Positions 19,179-27,107 of a stretch of 64,000 nucleotides of DNA are shown here, piece by piece (positions within the stretch are counted from its first letter, which is position 1; every line of letters starts with the position of its first letter). Under the pieces are notes generated by a model. That model was not told the origin of the DNA and ran no database searches. It worked only from the letters and a program-made list of their open reading frames with translations. Source of the DNA: an uncultured Dorea sp. (lineage in GTDB: Bacteria > Bacillota > Clostridia > Lachnospirales > Lachnospiraceae); NCBI GenBank assembly GCA_910577685.1, contig CAJTOH010000008.1:1-64000 (forward strand), read 5' to 3'. The position numbers and the translations under genes are program-made.

Positions 19179-20176
19179 GCCCCTCTCCCATCCATCTCTC
19201 TTTTCATCATCTCTGACACTTCCTTGCGGTAAGAATAATCCTCATATTTCCCCTCCAACAATTTCATTACCCGATTCAAAACCGGGTCATATCTTAAATC
19301 GCCAACATACTCCATCAACCCATTTTTATGAAACGTTTCTGCATTCCTCCGCTGATTATCTGCCACAACATATATTATGAATGGCCCCCCCCCCGCCGCG
19401 CACAGCTCATACGATGTCACACCGCCTGCCGATATAGCAATATCCCCTTGCAGCATATAGTTCTCAATATCTTCTACCGCCTGATAGAAATGAAATTTCC
19501 CAACTTTTCCATATTCTTTCGTCAGCTTATCGTACTGTTTTGAATAGTTCCCACAAATCAGGTTCACTCTTTCTAATCTTTGAAACAAGGAACTCTTTGC
19601 TATTTTTTTTGTAAATTCCCACATAAAATTATGATGATCCGTTCCGCCTGACAATACAACTAACTCTTTGACTTTCAGAGATATTTCTTTTTCCGGAAGT
19701 GTTGAAAATACTTTACGAAGAGGCGCATATTTCATCCCTTGTAAGACGTTTGTCCCCAAAGGATATCTCTCTTTTAACCTAAACTCCTTATAATAATTTG
19801 CATAGCAGACGACTGCGTCTATGTCATAAATATTCTTTCCAAAATCATCCATGTACACCAGCTTGGTAAACTCATGCAGTTTGCTCAGATATCTTTCTGT
19901 TATATAGTAAGAATCTACTAATAAAACTTTTATGCTATATTCTTTGATTACCTGCCGCATCTTTTCTATTTCGCCGTCTAAATGACTCCAATCAGACTCT
20001 AAAGAAATAAACTCGTACCCTCTTTTTAAAATAAAAGCTTCCGAAAATTTATCTGCTGAAATAAAAATTTGAGTTTCCCCCTTTTCCCTCAGCGCTTCGG
20101 CCACAGCCGTACATCTCATAAGATGTCCCATAGCGATTACGGCGTTAGAATCTACGCGTATACCAATTCTATTCAC
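19145..20176 (-). CDS. PseG-like nucleotide-sugar hydrolase, copy 1, with an internal poly-G tract
   Basis: 343 residues with the PseG layout: an N-terminal RVDSNAVIAMGHLMRCTAVAEAL (the 'G.GH..R' nucleotide-binding turn), LVDSYYI, VYMDDF, LQGMKYAPLR, LVVLSGGTDHHNF and a C-terminal ISAGGVTSYELCAAGGGPF. PseG removes UDP from UDP-2,4-diacetamido-2,4,6-trideoxy-altropyranose in pseudaminic acid synthesis. The usual 'CGVP' is replaced by AGGGP, encoded by ten consecutive G (plus-strand C at 19385-19394), so the frame depends on tract length; it is open as read. The start is a GTG overlapping the upstream stop (GTGA) with GGGAG at 8 bases. Its divergence from copy 2 suggests a different substrate. 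Confidence 0.8.
   Translation of the reverse strand: MNRIGIRVDSNAVIAMGHLMRCTAVAEALREKGETQIFISADKFSEAFILKRGYEFISLESDWSHLDGEIEKMRQVIKEYSIKVLLVDSYYITERYLSKLHEFTKLVYMDDFGKNIYDIDAVVCYANYYKEFRLKERYPLGTNVLQGMKYAPLRKVFSTLPEKEISLKVKELVVLSGGTDHHNFMWEFTKKIAKSSLFQRLERVNLICGNYSKQYDKLTKEYGKVGKFHFYQAVEDIENYMLQGDIAISAGGVTSYELCAAGGGPFIIYVVADNQRRNAETFHKNGLMEYVGDLRYDPVLNRVMKLLEGKYEDYSYRKEVSEMMKREMDGRGAWRIAEEIKAM
19385..19394 (-). repeat. poly-G(10) tract inside the PseG-like gene
   Basis: Ten consecutive C on the plus strand, read as G in the gene. Tracts of this length are prone to slipped-strand change and would switch the downstream 80 codons out of frame. Confidence 0.95.
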
Positions 20177-20934
20177 TCTATCATCTCCCAGGATAATGGC
20201 ATACCTTTCTTCAAATCATACCTCGCTTTTCTTCCAATGATATTGTCAACGTGTTTTGTTGCAATTCCATCCGCCGGACGTACCGACCGAATATTATGCC
20301 TGGTAAATATACTGCCTTTCGGAATATCCTCTGCTACAAATAGGGATCTTCCAAACTTTCTTCCTTCCTTTTGATTTTCCGTTAATTGGTAAGTAACGCT
20401 TCCTTTGGCTTTCTCTATATTTCTTACTTGTCTGACCATGTCAGAAAACTCCTTTGGCTCCATCGAAAACGCCGCGTCTACGCCTCTGTCTCCTCGTCCA
20501 AGCGTCAAATGTTTTTCTATTATTTTTGCCCCTAAAGCAGCCGAGGCTATAGCAACTTCTGTTCCCAGCGTATGATCTGAAATTCCACAGATGCAGTCAT
20601 AGGTCTCCGTCATATGCGGTATTACACCTATCGGAACAGTCAGCATCTTTTCTTGACCATTTGATTTAATCTTATTACGTACTTGCCAGCTTCTCCCAAC
20701 TAACTGTACGCTATCAAGGAATACAAAGTCGTCAACCTGATCGATCATCGAAAAATATCCCATCCAGGGTATATACTATTTACGCGTTCCTTTCGTCTAT
20801 CCCACAGTTTCTTTGCCTCTTCATAACATGCTGCATGGACGAAATGGACGAAATCTATATTGATTTTCATACATGATTTGATTGACAATATTTTCATATT
20901 CTTGTCCTGCTCCCCAAATTATGCATTTATCCAT
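20173..20934 (-). pseudogene. chimeric remnant: Rossmann module / WbqC-like / PseI (NeuB) C-terminus
   Basis: Three truncated genes are joined. A good start at 20934 (AAGGTGG site) opens MDKCIIWGAGQEYENIV, the beginning of the recurring Rossmann module, which soon meets stops. From about 20780 the frame reads YIPWMGYFSMIDQVDDFVFLD followed by GRSWQVRNKIKSNGQ, the start of a WbqC-family protein. This runs without a stop into the C-terminal 155 residues of an NeuB/PseI synthase: CGISDHTLGTEVAIASAALGA, IIEKHLTLGRGDRGVDAAFSM, then a SAF domain (GRSLFVAEDIPKG, IRSVRPADGI). The N-terminal catalytic half of the synthase is absent. The 196-codon open part may still be translated, since the next gene's GTG overlaps its stop. 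Confidence 0.75.
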
Positions 20935-20945
20935 CTTTGTCCACC

Positions 20946-21971
20946 TTAACCTATTAGTTCGCCGACAATTCTGTCTGCGCCGCGTCCATCCACAAATCTT
21001 TGCATCCTCTTTCCCATATTTACTCGCTGCTCATAATTTTTAGCAAGTTCTTCTATCCCCTCATAAATCTTTTTTCCAGGGCCTTGTTCTCTCCTAAAAT
21101 CGCCGCACGATACTGACATTCCCATCTTTTCAAATGCTTCGGCTCCCGGAATCTGGTTGTCCGCTACTATATAGGTAATCATAGGCACTCCACATGCGCT
21201 TATCTCATACATCGTACTTCCGGCTGCGGTTACGGCAAGGTCGCAGGATGAAATCAGGGTTTTCATATCAGCCACATTGAAGTGAATATGCAGATTCGGA
21301 ATCTCTCCCGCCAAATGATAGATTTCTTCTTTGTCCGGATTCATACCGCCAACCAGTAAATGATAATCCACGGTGTCCTTATTCCCTTTCATAAACCGCA
21401 CAAAATCAACCGCCAAATGAATCAAATCCGAACCGCCTGTCGATATCAATATATTTCTGCATCTTTGATTTTGGATTTTCGTAGGTATATTTTTAAAACA
21501 TTCTCTTATGGGCGCATACTTTACCCCCAGAAAAACCTCAGGATAAGAGACTGATTCTTCAAAATACATATTTTTGTAATCAATGTCCGAACTATACGCA
21601 TTGTAATTAATAAGAATATCCGCCGGGTAAGCAAAGGCTCCTAAATCGTCTATATAGATAAGCCGTACCATACTCTTTACACTTTCAAGATACCGTTTTG
21701 TCACAAAGTAACTGTCTATAATAACCATTTCAGGGTTCATATTCTTAATAACAGACTTTAATTTTTCGGTTTCCTCGTCCATAAATTGATAATCCGAATC
21801 CAAAATGACTGTTTTGTATTTTCTGGCAGAAATCGTTTCCTGCATTGAGGTATCCGCTAAGACAAACGTACAATCTTTTCCAATTTTTCGGAATGTATCT
21901 GCAATAGAAAGACACCTCATAATGTGGCCTGTTCCTATTTTTGCATTTCCATCAGCTCTAAATAATATCAT
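20946..21971 (-). CDS. pseG: PseG, UDP-2,4-diacetamido-2,4,6-trideoxy-beta-L-altropyranose hydrolase (copy 2)
   Basis: 341 residues, full length for PseG. It has FRADGNAKIGTGHIMRCLSIAD at the N-terminus (GTGH with the catalytic His), IIDSYFVTKRYLE, IYIDDLGAF, FLGVKYAPIRECF, ILISTGGSD and the UDP-binding AVTAAGSTMYEISACGVP. It follows PseH and precedes PseI in the pseudaminic acid pathway. It keeps the standard CGVP where copy 1 has a G-tract-encoded GGGP. Four bases separate it from the formyltransferase-like frame upstream. It is the more likely functional PseG of the window. Confidence 0.85.
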   Translation of the reverse strand: MILFRADGNAKIGTGHIMRCLSIADTFRKIGKDCTFVLADTSMQETISARKYKTVILDSDYQFMDEETEKLKSVIKNMNPEMVIIDSYFVTKRYLESVKSMVRLIYIDDLGAFAYPADILINYNAYSSDIDYKNMYFEESVSYPEVFLGVKYAPIRECFKNIPTKIQNQRCRNILISTGGSDLIHLAVDFVRFMKGNKDTVDYHLLVGGMNPDKEEIYHLAGEIPNLHIHFNVADMKTLISSCDLAVTAAGSTMYEISACGVPMITYIVADNQIPGAEAFEKMGMSVSCGDFRREQGPGKKIYEGIEELAKNYEQRVNMGKRMQRFVDGRGADRIVGELIG

Positions 21972-21975
21972 TTCT

Positions 21976-22590
21976 TTACTCTATCTTGGGTGTTTTCCTT
22001 ACCTGTTTTTGGCGATATGCTTTCAAAAAATCACCAATGTTATCAGACCACTTAAAATCAATCTGCCTTTTCAACAAATTCAAATCAGAAATTGTATGAT
22101 AGCTCCCTTCCCCCTCTTGCTTTTTTGCAATCGCCTTATACTTCCCGGATCTTATTTCGTCCCAATGAAGCCTGAAAAGCTTGCCCATAGCCTCATTCAG
22201 TTTCTTATATGTAGTTTCAAAGGATTCCAGATTCGCGTCAAACTGCATAGTTTCCTGAAAAATAATGTCTCCTTCATCAAGCCCTTCCGTTAGCATATGA
22301 ATGGTGACGCCTTTAGGTGTATCATCAATAAAACTCCATATATTAGGGCTTGCCCCTTTGTTCCACGGAAGATATGATATGTGCATATTGATAATATTAT
22401 TGTTTACGTATTTGATACATTGTTTTGAAATTAGGTAGATATAATTATAACTGATCACAAGTTCCGGTTTAAAATATGACAAGATATCTATCGTCAGTCT
22501 ATCGCTAAATATTTCCGCCTTACATCTTTTAGCAATCCATTTGAACAGCGGCAGGCAATTTTTGTTGTTCGTCAGGTAAAGAACTTTTAC
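21976..22590 (-). CDS. formyltransferase-domain protein, translated only as a fusion after poly-G slippage
   Basis: About 204 codons starting VKVLYLTNNKNCLPLF directly after the G tract, then VISYNYIYLISKQCI, NNIINMHISYLPWNKGASPN (the formyltransferase HxSLLP-like catalytic loop; the usual Asn-x-His is N-M-H), FIDDTPKGVTIHMLTEGLDEGDII (catalytic Asp region) and ETMQFD. This is the methionyl-tRNA/sugar formyltransferase fold; in sugar loci such enzymes N-formylate amino sugars. No start codon exists at its N-terminus. With 13 rather than 12 G it would be fused in frame to the acetyltransferase upstream. Internal starts such as TTG at 22482 would delete the first strand. Confidence 0.7.
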   Translation of the reverse strand, partial: VKVLYLTNNKNCLPLFKWIAKRCKAEIFSDRLTIDILSYFKPELVISYNYIYLISKQCIKYVNNNIINMHISYLPWNKGASPNIWSFIDDTPKGVTIHMLTEGLDEGDIIFQETMQFDANLESFETTYKKLNEAMGKLFRLHWDEIRSGKYKAIAKKQEGEGSYHTISDLNLLKRQIDFKWSDNIGDFLKAYRQKQVRKTPKIE

Positions 22591-23087
22591 CCCCCCCCCC
22601 CAGCTGTATCTGCTTCGTCCTTATGTCCCTCTTCTGAACACTGTTTATCATTCTTCATTGCGTATTCATACTGTTGAAACTTTTCTTCAAACTGATTTTT
22701 TTCAAAGCAGTATACGGAAGCAACATTTGATGGTTTCACTTTCGCAATTAATTTACTGACATATGGTAGTTCATCTCTGACTTTTTGTTTAATCAGGCGA
22801 ATCATTTCTTTTCCATATCCGTTCCTTCGGTAAGGTTCGGATATACTGTAGTTTATTTCAGCTTCACTGTCTTTTATCGATAATCTCACCTGGCCAACAG
22901 CCTCTGAATCGCTCATCAGGATATACTGCCGTTGTTCTGTGCTATTGATCATCCCCTCAAACCATTCCTTGTGTTCTTCGTAATCGATTTGATCGGAACG
23001 AAATGAGTCCAATCGAGTCGAAGCCTCGTTTGTCCATGTAAATAGCAGGTCAATATCTTCATTCGTTACTTTTCTTAAAAACAACAT
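22587..23087 (-). CDS. pseH: PseH-like GNAT N-acetyltransferase
   Basis: 166 residues as read. GNAT domain: LFLRKVTNEDIDLLFTWTNE at the start, AVGQVRLSI, the acetyl-CoA loop YRRNGYGKEMI (R-x-x-G-x-G) and NVASVYCFEKNQFEEKF at the end, the pattern of PseH/RimJ-like sugar acetyltransferases. PseH acetylates the 4-amino group after PseC. The last four codons are GGG from a G12 tract followed at once by TAA, so the C-terminus is set by tract length; one more G would extend it into the formyltransferase frame. TGAGGAC lies upstream of the start. Confidence 0.8.
   Translation of the reverse strand: MLFLRKVTNEDIDLLFTWTNEASTRLDSFRSDQIDYEEHKEWFEGMINSTEQRQYILMSDSEAVGQVRLSIKDSEAEINYSISEPYRRNGYGKEMIRLIKQKVRDELPYVSKLIAKVKPSNVASVYCFEKNQFEEKFQQYEYAMKNDKQCSEEGHKDEADTAGGGG
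22590..22601 (-). repeat. poly-G(12) tract at the pseH/formyltransferase junction
   Basis: Twelve consecutive C on the plus strand. Read on the minus strand, GCT is followed by GGG four times and TAA. Thirteen G would open the 205-codon formyltransferase frame; eleven would give a short unrelated tail. Confidence 0.95.
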
Positions 23088-23129
23088 ATCAATACGTCCT
23101 CACTCCAAACCATCTGAATATAAAAGTTA

Positions 23130-24161
23130 TTAAAGTATCATATCCGGCTGAATTGGCTCTCCATATTTAATATCCCGTAAAGCAGTTTTTCCCAGCACCT
23201 CTTTATAGTATTTGGGCTTCATTCCCTGCCCAGGCCTTATACTTCGAACATTATCCTTTGTTAATGTGTCTCCCACACGGATATCTCTTACCGCAAAAAG
23301 GCTGCGTTGGAACTTGATATTCTCTCTTTCCCCCTTATTTAGCCCGTAACTGACGAATCCACAAATCTCCTTCGCTTTTTTTACATCCTGAACCATTTGC
23401 TTATATTCTTCTATTGACATACTGAATCCGCTGTCCGCACTCTTAACTCCTGGCAAACGGATATGTTTCTCAACCACACAGGCTCCAAGCGCCACACCGA
23501 CAACCGCGCCAAGGCTGCCTTCGCTATGGTCGGAGAGTCCGACCGGCGCCTGGAATCTCTGAGCCATATCTGGTATATTTGCCAGATGCATATCTGCCCA
23601 GGCTGCCGGATATTCACTGCAGCATTTTAGCAAAACTATCTTTTTATTTCCCATTCTATGGCAGGCGTTAACCGCGTCTTGTATGTCCTCTATCCTCCCC
23701 ATTCCACAGGAAATAATCATCGGTTTTCCTTTCGACGCCGTATATTCGATTAGTGGAATATCTACCAATTCAAAACTGGCAATCTTATAAGCTTCCGTCC
23801 GGATACTTTCCAGAAAATCCACGGCCGTATTGTCAAAGGGGGTTGACAAAAAATCCACGCCATACCTACCACATTCTTCTTTGATACGCTCTTGCCATTC
23901 CCATGGAGTGGCTGCTTCCCGGTATAAGTCATAGAGTTTATAACCGTCCCACAGTCCTCCATGAATACGAAAATACTCATTATCACAGTCAATCGTAAGC
24001 GTATCGGCAGTGTATGTCTGAATCTTGATACAGTCCGCACCCGCATCTGCAGACCGGCGGACAATCTCTAACGCATTCTCTATGCTTCCCCCATGATTAG
24101 CGCTCATTTCTGCAATCATGTACACTTCATTTCTGTCGATCTTTTCAAATAAACGGAACAT
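23130..24161 (-). CDS. pseI: PseI, pseudaminic acid synthase
   Basis: 343 residues, full length. NeuB-type TIM barrel: MIAEMSANHGGSIENALEIV, GADCIKIQTYTADTLTI, FRIHGGLWDGYKLYDLY (the pseudaminate-synthase type GG.W.G..LY), FLSTPFDNTAVDFLE, YKIASFELVDIPLI, GLSDHSEG and CVVEKHIRLPG with the conserved Glu-Lys-His, followed by a SAF domain (RSLFAVRDIRVGDTL, VRSIRPGQGM). It condenses the hydrolysed altrose with phosphoenolpyruvate to pseudaminic acid. AGGGAG precedes the start. It lies 14 bases after the class III aminotransferase gene. Confidence 0.9.
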   Translation of the reverse strand: MFRLFEKIDRNEVYMIAEMSANHGGSIENALEIVRRSADAGADCIKIQTYTADTLTIDCDNEYFRIHGGLWDGYKLYDLYREAATPWEWQERIKEECGRYGVDFLSTPFDNTAVDFLESIRTEAYKIASFELVDIPLIEYTASKGKPMIISCGMGRIEDIQDAVNACHRMGNKKIVLLKCCSEYPAAWADMHLANIPDMAQRFQAPVGLSDHSEGSLGAVVGVALGACVVEKHIRLPGVKSADSGFSMSIEEYKQMVQDVKKAKEICGFVSYGLNKGERENIKFQRSLFAVRDIRVGDTLTKDNVRSIRPGQGMKPKYYKEVLGKTALRDIKYGEPIQPDMIL

Positions 24162-24175
24162 TATTCATCTCCCTG

Positions 24176-25507
24176 TCAATTCAATCTCCCAAACCCGCTG
24201 TGGCAAACCGGACCTTCAAGGTACGACTCCACTGTTTCATCCTTTCTGTCTATCTCTGCTATCATCCTGAATACGTCGTCTACGTTCTCCAAATATTCTT
24301 CAATCAATTCTTTCGAATGTGCGTACGACGTATAAAATGCATTGGAAGCAATATAACCCCGTTTTAACATTTCCTGTACAAAAAATGTTTTATAGACGAG
24401 CATATTCTCTTTTCCCAAAATAGAAAAATGTACTAACGGATGGATTCCCTCTACTTTTACATTCAGACCATTCTTTTTCGCTTTTTCCTTCCATCCCGCC
24501 GAAACCCTCGCTCCGTATTCGTCTTGTTTCTCCCATACTTTATATTTTTGGTACAGCTCTATGTTTTTTAAAGCGGCTGCAAAGGCAACTCTTTCTGTGT
24601 AAAATGTACTGCTGATAAATGTTCCCTGTGAGGCTTCCATTACTTCTTTTCTCCCTATAACAGCAGATAAAGGATAGCCATTCGTTAATCCTTTTGCGAA
24701 TACTGCTATATCCGGCTCTACGCCTAGTACTTTATGGCTTCCTCCGGCGCACAGCCTGAACCCAGCGGTAATCTCGTCAAAGATAAGGACGATTCCCTCC
24801 TTTTTTGCGGCCTCCCTTATCTTTTCCAAAAACCCGTCTTTTGGATATTCATTGCGGATTGGCTCCATAACCACTGCCCCAATTTTTCCCTTATGTTTCT
24901 CCATAAGAGCGTTAAATTCTTTTATGTGATTATAATGGAAAGGCAAGTTTGTCCCTACTAACCCGGCTGGTACCCCCAGCGGTTTAAGCCCTGCTATATG
25001 CTGATCGTTTAACGCATTTTTGTTTGACAGGTTTGCCGACAAATACCAGTCATGCCAGCCGTGATATCCACAGAATAATAGGATGTCTTTCTTCGTATAT
25101 GCTCTGGCGATCCGACAGGCCATTGCCATTGCCTCGCCTCCTGCTTTGGCATACCTTACTGCTTTAGCCCAGGGATGAAGCCTTATTAGTTCCTGAGCTA
25201 GATATACCTCTTCCGGCGGATTGAGCGTACACATTCCCCCATTGTCAATTGCACCTTTTGCCGCCCCATCTACTTCGTCATTTGCATAACCGAGTACGTT
25301 GGAACCAATGCCCATATAACTGACGTCTATATATTCTCTGCCATCTAAATCCCATATCCTGCAACCTTTTGCTTTTCTGTAATAGGCTGGCCATAAATCC
25401 GGCAGAAACATTTCCGGGCGTTTGCTCAATAACTGTGTGCCTCCAGGTATTACTTTTTTTGCCTGGCCGTATAATTCCTGTCCCTTACCTGCCATAATCT
25501 TTTTCAT
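24176..25507 (-). CDS. class III aminotransferase (glutamate-1-semialdehyde aminomutase-like)
   Basis: About 443 residues with PLP-enzyme motifs: VIPGGTQLLSKRPEMF, GCRIWDLDGREYIDVSYMGIGSNVLGYA, CGYHGWHDWY, VVMEPIR, LIFDEITAGFR (the Asp contacting the PLP nitrogen) and FAKGLTNGYPLSAVIG with the Schiff-base Lys. Not the haem-pathway enzyme: it sits between a methyltransferase and pseI. Genes of this type occur in several nonulosonic-acid loci and may feed an extra amino substituent. The second ATG (25507) is preferred because AGGAG is 8 bases upstream; the first ATG (25513) is too close. Confidence 0.85.
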   Translation of the reverse strand: MKKIMAGKGQELYGQAKKVIPGGTQLLSKRPEMFLPDLWPAYYRKAKGCRIWDLDGREYIDVSYMGIGSNVLGYANDEVDGAAKGAIDNGGMCTLNPPEEVYLAQELIRLHPWAKAVRYAKAGGEAMAMACRIARAYTKKDILLFCGYHGWHDWYLSANLSNKNALNDQHIAGLKPLGVPAGLVGTNLPFHYNHIKEFNALMEKHKGKIGAVVMEPIRNEYPKDGFLEKIREAAKKEGIVLIFDEITAGFRLCAGGSHKVLGVEPDIAVFAKGLTNGYPLSAVIGRKEVMEASQGTFISSTFYTERVAFAAALKNIELYQKYKVWEKQDEYGARVSAGWKEKAKKNGLNVKVEGIHPLVHFSILGKENMLVYKTFFVQEMLKRGYIASNAFYTSYAHSKELIEEYLENVDDVFRMIAEIDRKDETVESYLEGPVCHSGFGRLN

Positions 25508-25533
25508 AACCATTTCTCCTAAATTTTAAATTC

Positions 25534-26232
25534 TCATTGTTCAGAAAACATATATGCATCCTCTACCGTATCCTTATAGAATACATTTAAGGCACATCTC
25601 TCTTGTATATCTTGATGAAAACCTTTCCCTATGTGAGAAAAAGGTCTTTTTTCTGCCAGATAATACTGGGGATTTCCCAAAAATAATTCTGCCAGTTCAT
25701 ATTTGTATGTTGGTACTTTTTCATTATGAACATTTACCCTTCGATATGGAGTTCGTGTATCAAAATCCCAAACAGCTAATACCCCCCCCCCTGTTTTTAA
25801 GACCCTATCTGCTTCTGCAACGGCACGCATTACATACTTTCTATCTACCCAAAACATGCAAAATGCCATCATAACAATATCGAAATATTCGGATTGAAAG
25901 TTCAACTTGTCTGCTGTTCCCTGACTCAAAATGACTTTGCTAATTTGATCCTGTTTTATCACATCGTTTCCATAATCTACAGCCTCTCTTGAAGGCTCAA
26001 TTCCATAGCCTTCCAATTCATATTTTCTGCACAAATAGGTTAGATTATATCCATAGCAGCATCCAATTTCCAAGATTTTCATGTTTTTATGGATTCCTTG
26101 ATATTTTTCTAAGAACTCGTCAAACAACAAACATCCTTTTGCAATCTCTATTTTTCCGTCTTTTAAATTTCTTTGGAAATATGCATTTCCTTCGCTTTTT
26201 AAAACCTCTTCTTTCGCATTTTCACGCAACAT
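25534..26232 (-). CDS. class I SAM-dependent methyltransferase with poly-G tract
   Basis: 232 residues. Core motifs are MKILEIGCCYGYNLTYLC (motif I), EGYGIEPSREAVDYG (motif II), KLNFQSEYFDIVMMAFCMFW and ADRVLKTGGGVLAVWDFD. The TGGGV turn is encoded by ten consecutive G (plus-strand C 25782-25791) and is in frame as read. Loss or gain of one G would remove the last third, including the region after motif IV. Probably methylates the nonulosonic acid or an intermediate. The start is 38 bases from a 48-bp palindrome. Confidence 0.8.
   Translation of the reverse strand: MLRENAKEEVLKSEGNAYFQRNLKDGKIEIAKGCLLFDEFLEKYQGIHKNMKILEIGCCYGYNLTYLCRKYELEGYGIEPSREAVDYGNDVIKQDQISKVILSQGTADKLNFQSEYFDIVMMAFCMFWVDRKYVMRAVAEADRVLKTGGGVLAVWDFDTRTPYRRVNVHNEKVPTYKYELAELFLGNPQYYLAEKRPFSHIGKGFHQDIQERCALNVFYKDTVEDAYMFSEQ
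25782..25791 (-). repeat. poly-G(10) tract inside the methyltransferase gene
   Basis: Ten C on the plus strand within the TGGGV codons. The same type and length as the tract in the PseG-like gene 6.4 kb away. Confidence 0.95.
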
Positions 26233-26270
26233 TACTACTACTCCATTTTGTCAAATTGAATCTTTACTCT

Positions 26271-26318
26271 CTAGTGTGCCGGCACATTTACTTTCAGTTA
26301 AATGTGTCAGCACACTAG
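26271..26318. repeat. 48-bp palindromic repeat, element family 1
   Basis: Arms CTAGTGTGCCGGCACATTTA (26271-26290) and its near-complement (26299-26318, 18 of 20 paired) around an 8-base centre CTTTCAGT. Related ends occur at 39409-39562 and 45623-45652. It overlaps the last codons and the stop of the cytidylyltransferase gene. Confidence 0.85.
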
Positions 26319-27071
26319 GACCTTATCCTTTGCTAAAGATTTCGCCAGCCCTTCATTTCTTGTAATGTTCTCATTTAACTTCTCTAGATGTCCGTTTGAC
26401 TGCAAGTACGCCAAAATATCCTCTGTAACAAAATCTTCTTTTCCTTCGGATATAAAATGATTATAAATATTACAAATCAGCTCATAATCTTCATTCTGAT
26501 CTAACGTCCATCTCTTGTCTCCAATCCCGGCTATGGGACATTCAAGATTCTGAATTGCAAACTCTTCCGGATGATTCTTGATATACTGGGTCACATGTTC
26601 TCTTTCTGAACTGAGTTTTGCTTCTTTCCACATTCTTTTTAAAGCGGAGTACCTGATGATTTCAATATCTAAGCCATCCGGAAAGCTCTCTGTTAATTCA
26701 GCCATATAATCTGTCCCGTCCTTTAATTGTTCAATCGCCATATCTAGATAGCGCCAATCAAAAAGCGGACAATCCGCTGTTATCCGCACTATATATTCGG
26801 GCTTTAATAATCTCGTCCCTTGATAGTACCTATCCAAAACATCGTTCTCCGATCCAACAAATACCCTTATCCCCAGCTCTGTACATAAACGAATTAATGG
26901 TAAATTATTCTTCTCAATAGATGTAACTACCATAACTTCGTCAATAAATCTACTGCGACTGACTCGTTCGATTACCCATTGCAAATCCGGTTTTCCGGAG
27001 ATATCTTTTAATACCTTATTCGGCAGCCTGGCCGAGCCGCATCTTGCCTGTATCATGACCAGATACTTCAT
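26307..27071 (-). CDS. pseF: PseF/SpsF-type cytidylyltransferase
   Basis: 254 residues. N-terminal nucleotidyltransferase: MIQARCGSARLPNKVLKDISGKP (the R-G-S-x-R-L-P-x-K signature with Cys for Gly), EVMVVTSIEKNN, VFVGSENDVLDRYYQ, IVRITADCPLFDW, and SEREHVTQYIKNHP near the middle, which is the COG1861 (SpsF) group that activates pseudaminic acid with CMP. The final residues (VLVC) and stop are supplied by the palindromic repeat at 26271-26318, so the original C-terminus may have been replaced. The catalytic core is intact. Confidence 0.8.
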   Translation of the reverse strand: MKYLVMIQARCGSARLPNKVLKDISGKPDLQWVIERVSRSRFIDEVMVVTSIEKNNLPLIRLCTELGIRVFVGSENDVLDRYYQGTRLLKPEYIVRITADCPLFDWRYLDMAIEQLKDGTDYMAELTESFPDGLDIEIIRYSALKRMWKEAKLSSEREHVTQYIKNHPEEFAIQNLECPIAGIGDKRWTLDQNEDYELICNIYNHFISEGKEDFVTEDILAYLQSNGHLEKLNENITRNEGLAKSLAKDKVLVC

Positions 27072-27107
27072 TTCCTACCTCCCTGTTTTACCCGCATCCA
27101 TCCTAAA

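Noticed and set aside
19145..21971. Legionaminic acid pathway instead of pseudaminic acid
   Set aside because: The dehydratase is the soluble inverting PseB type, PseC follows directly, and no NeuC-type hydrolysing epimerase is present; both nucleotide-sugar hydrolases are PseG-like.
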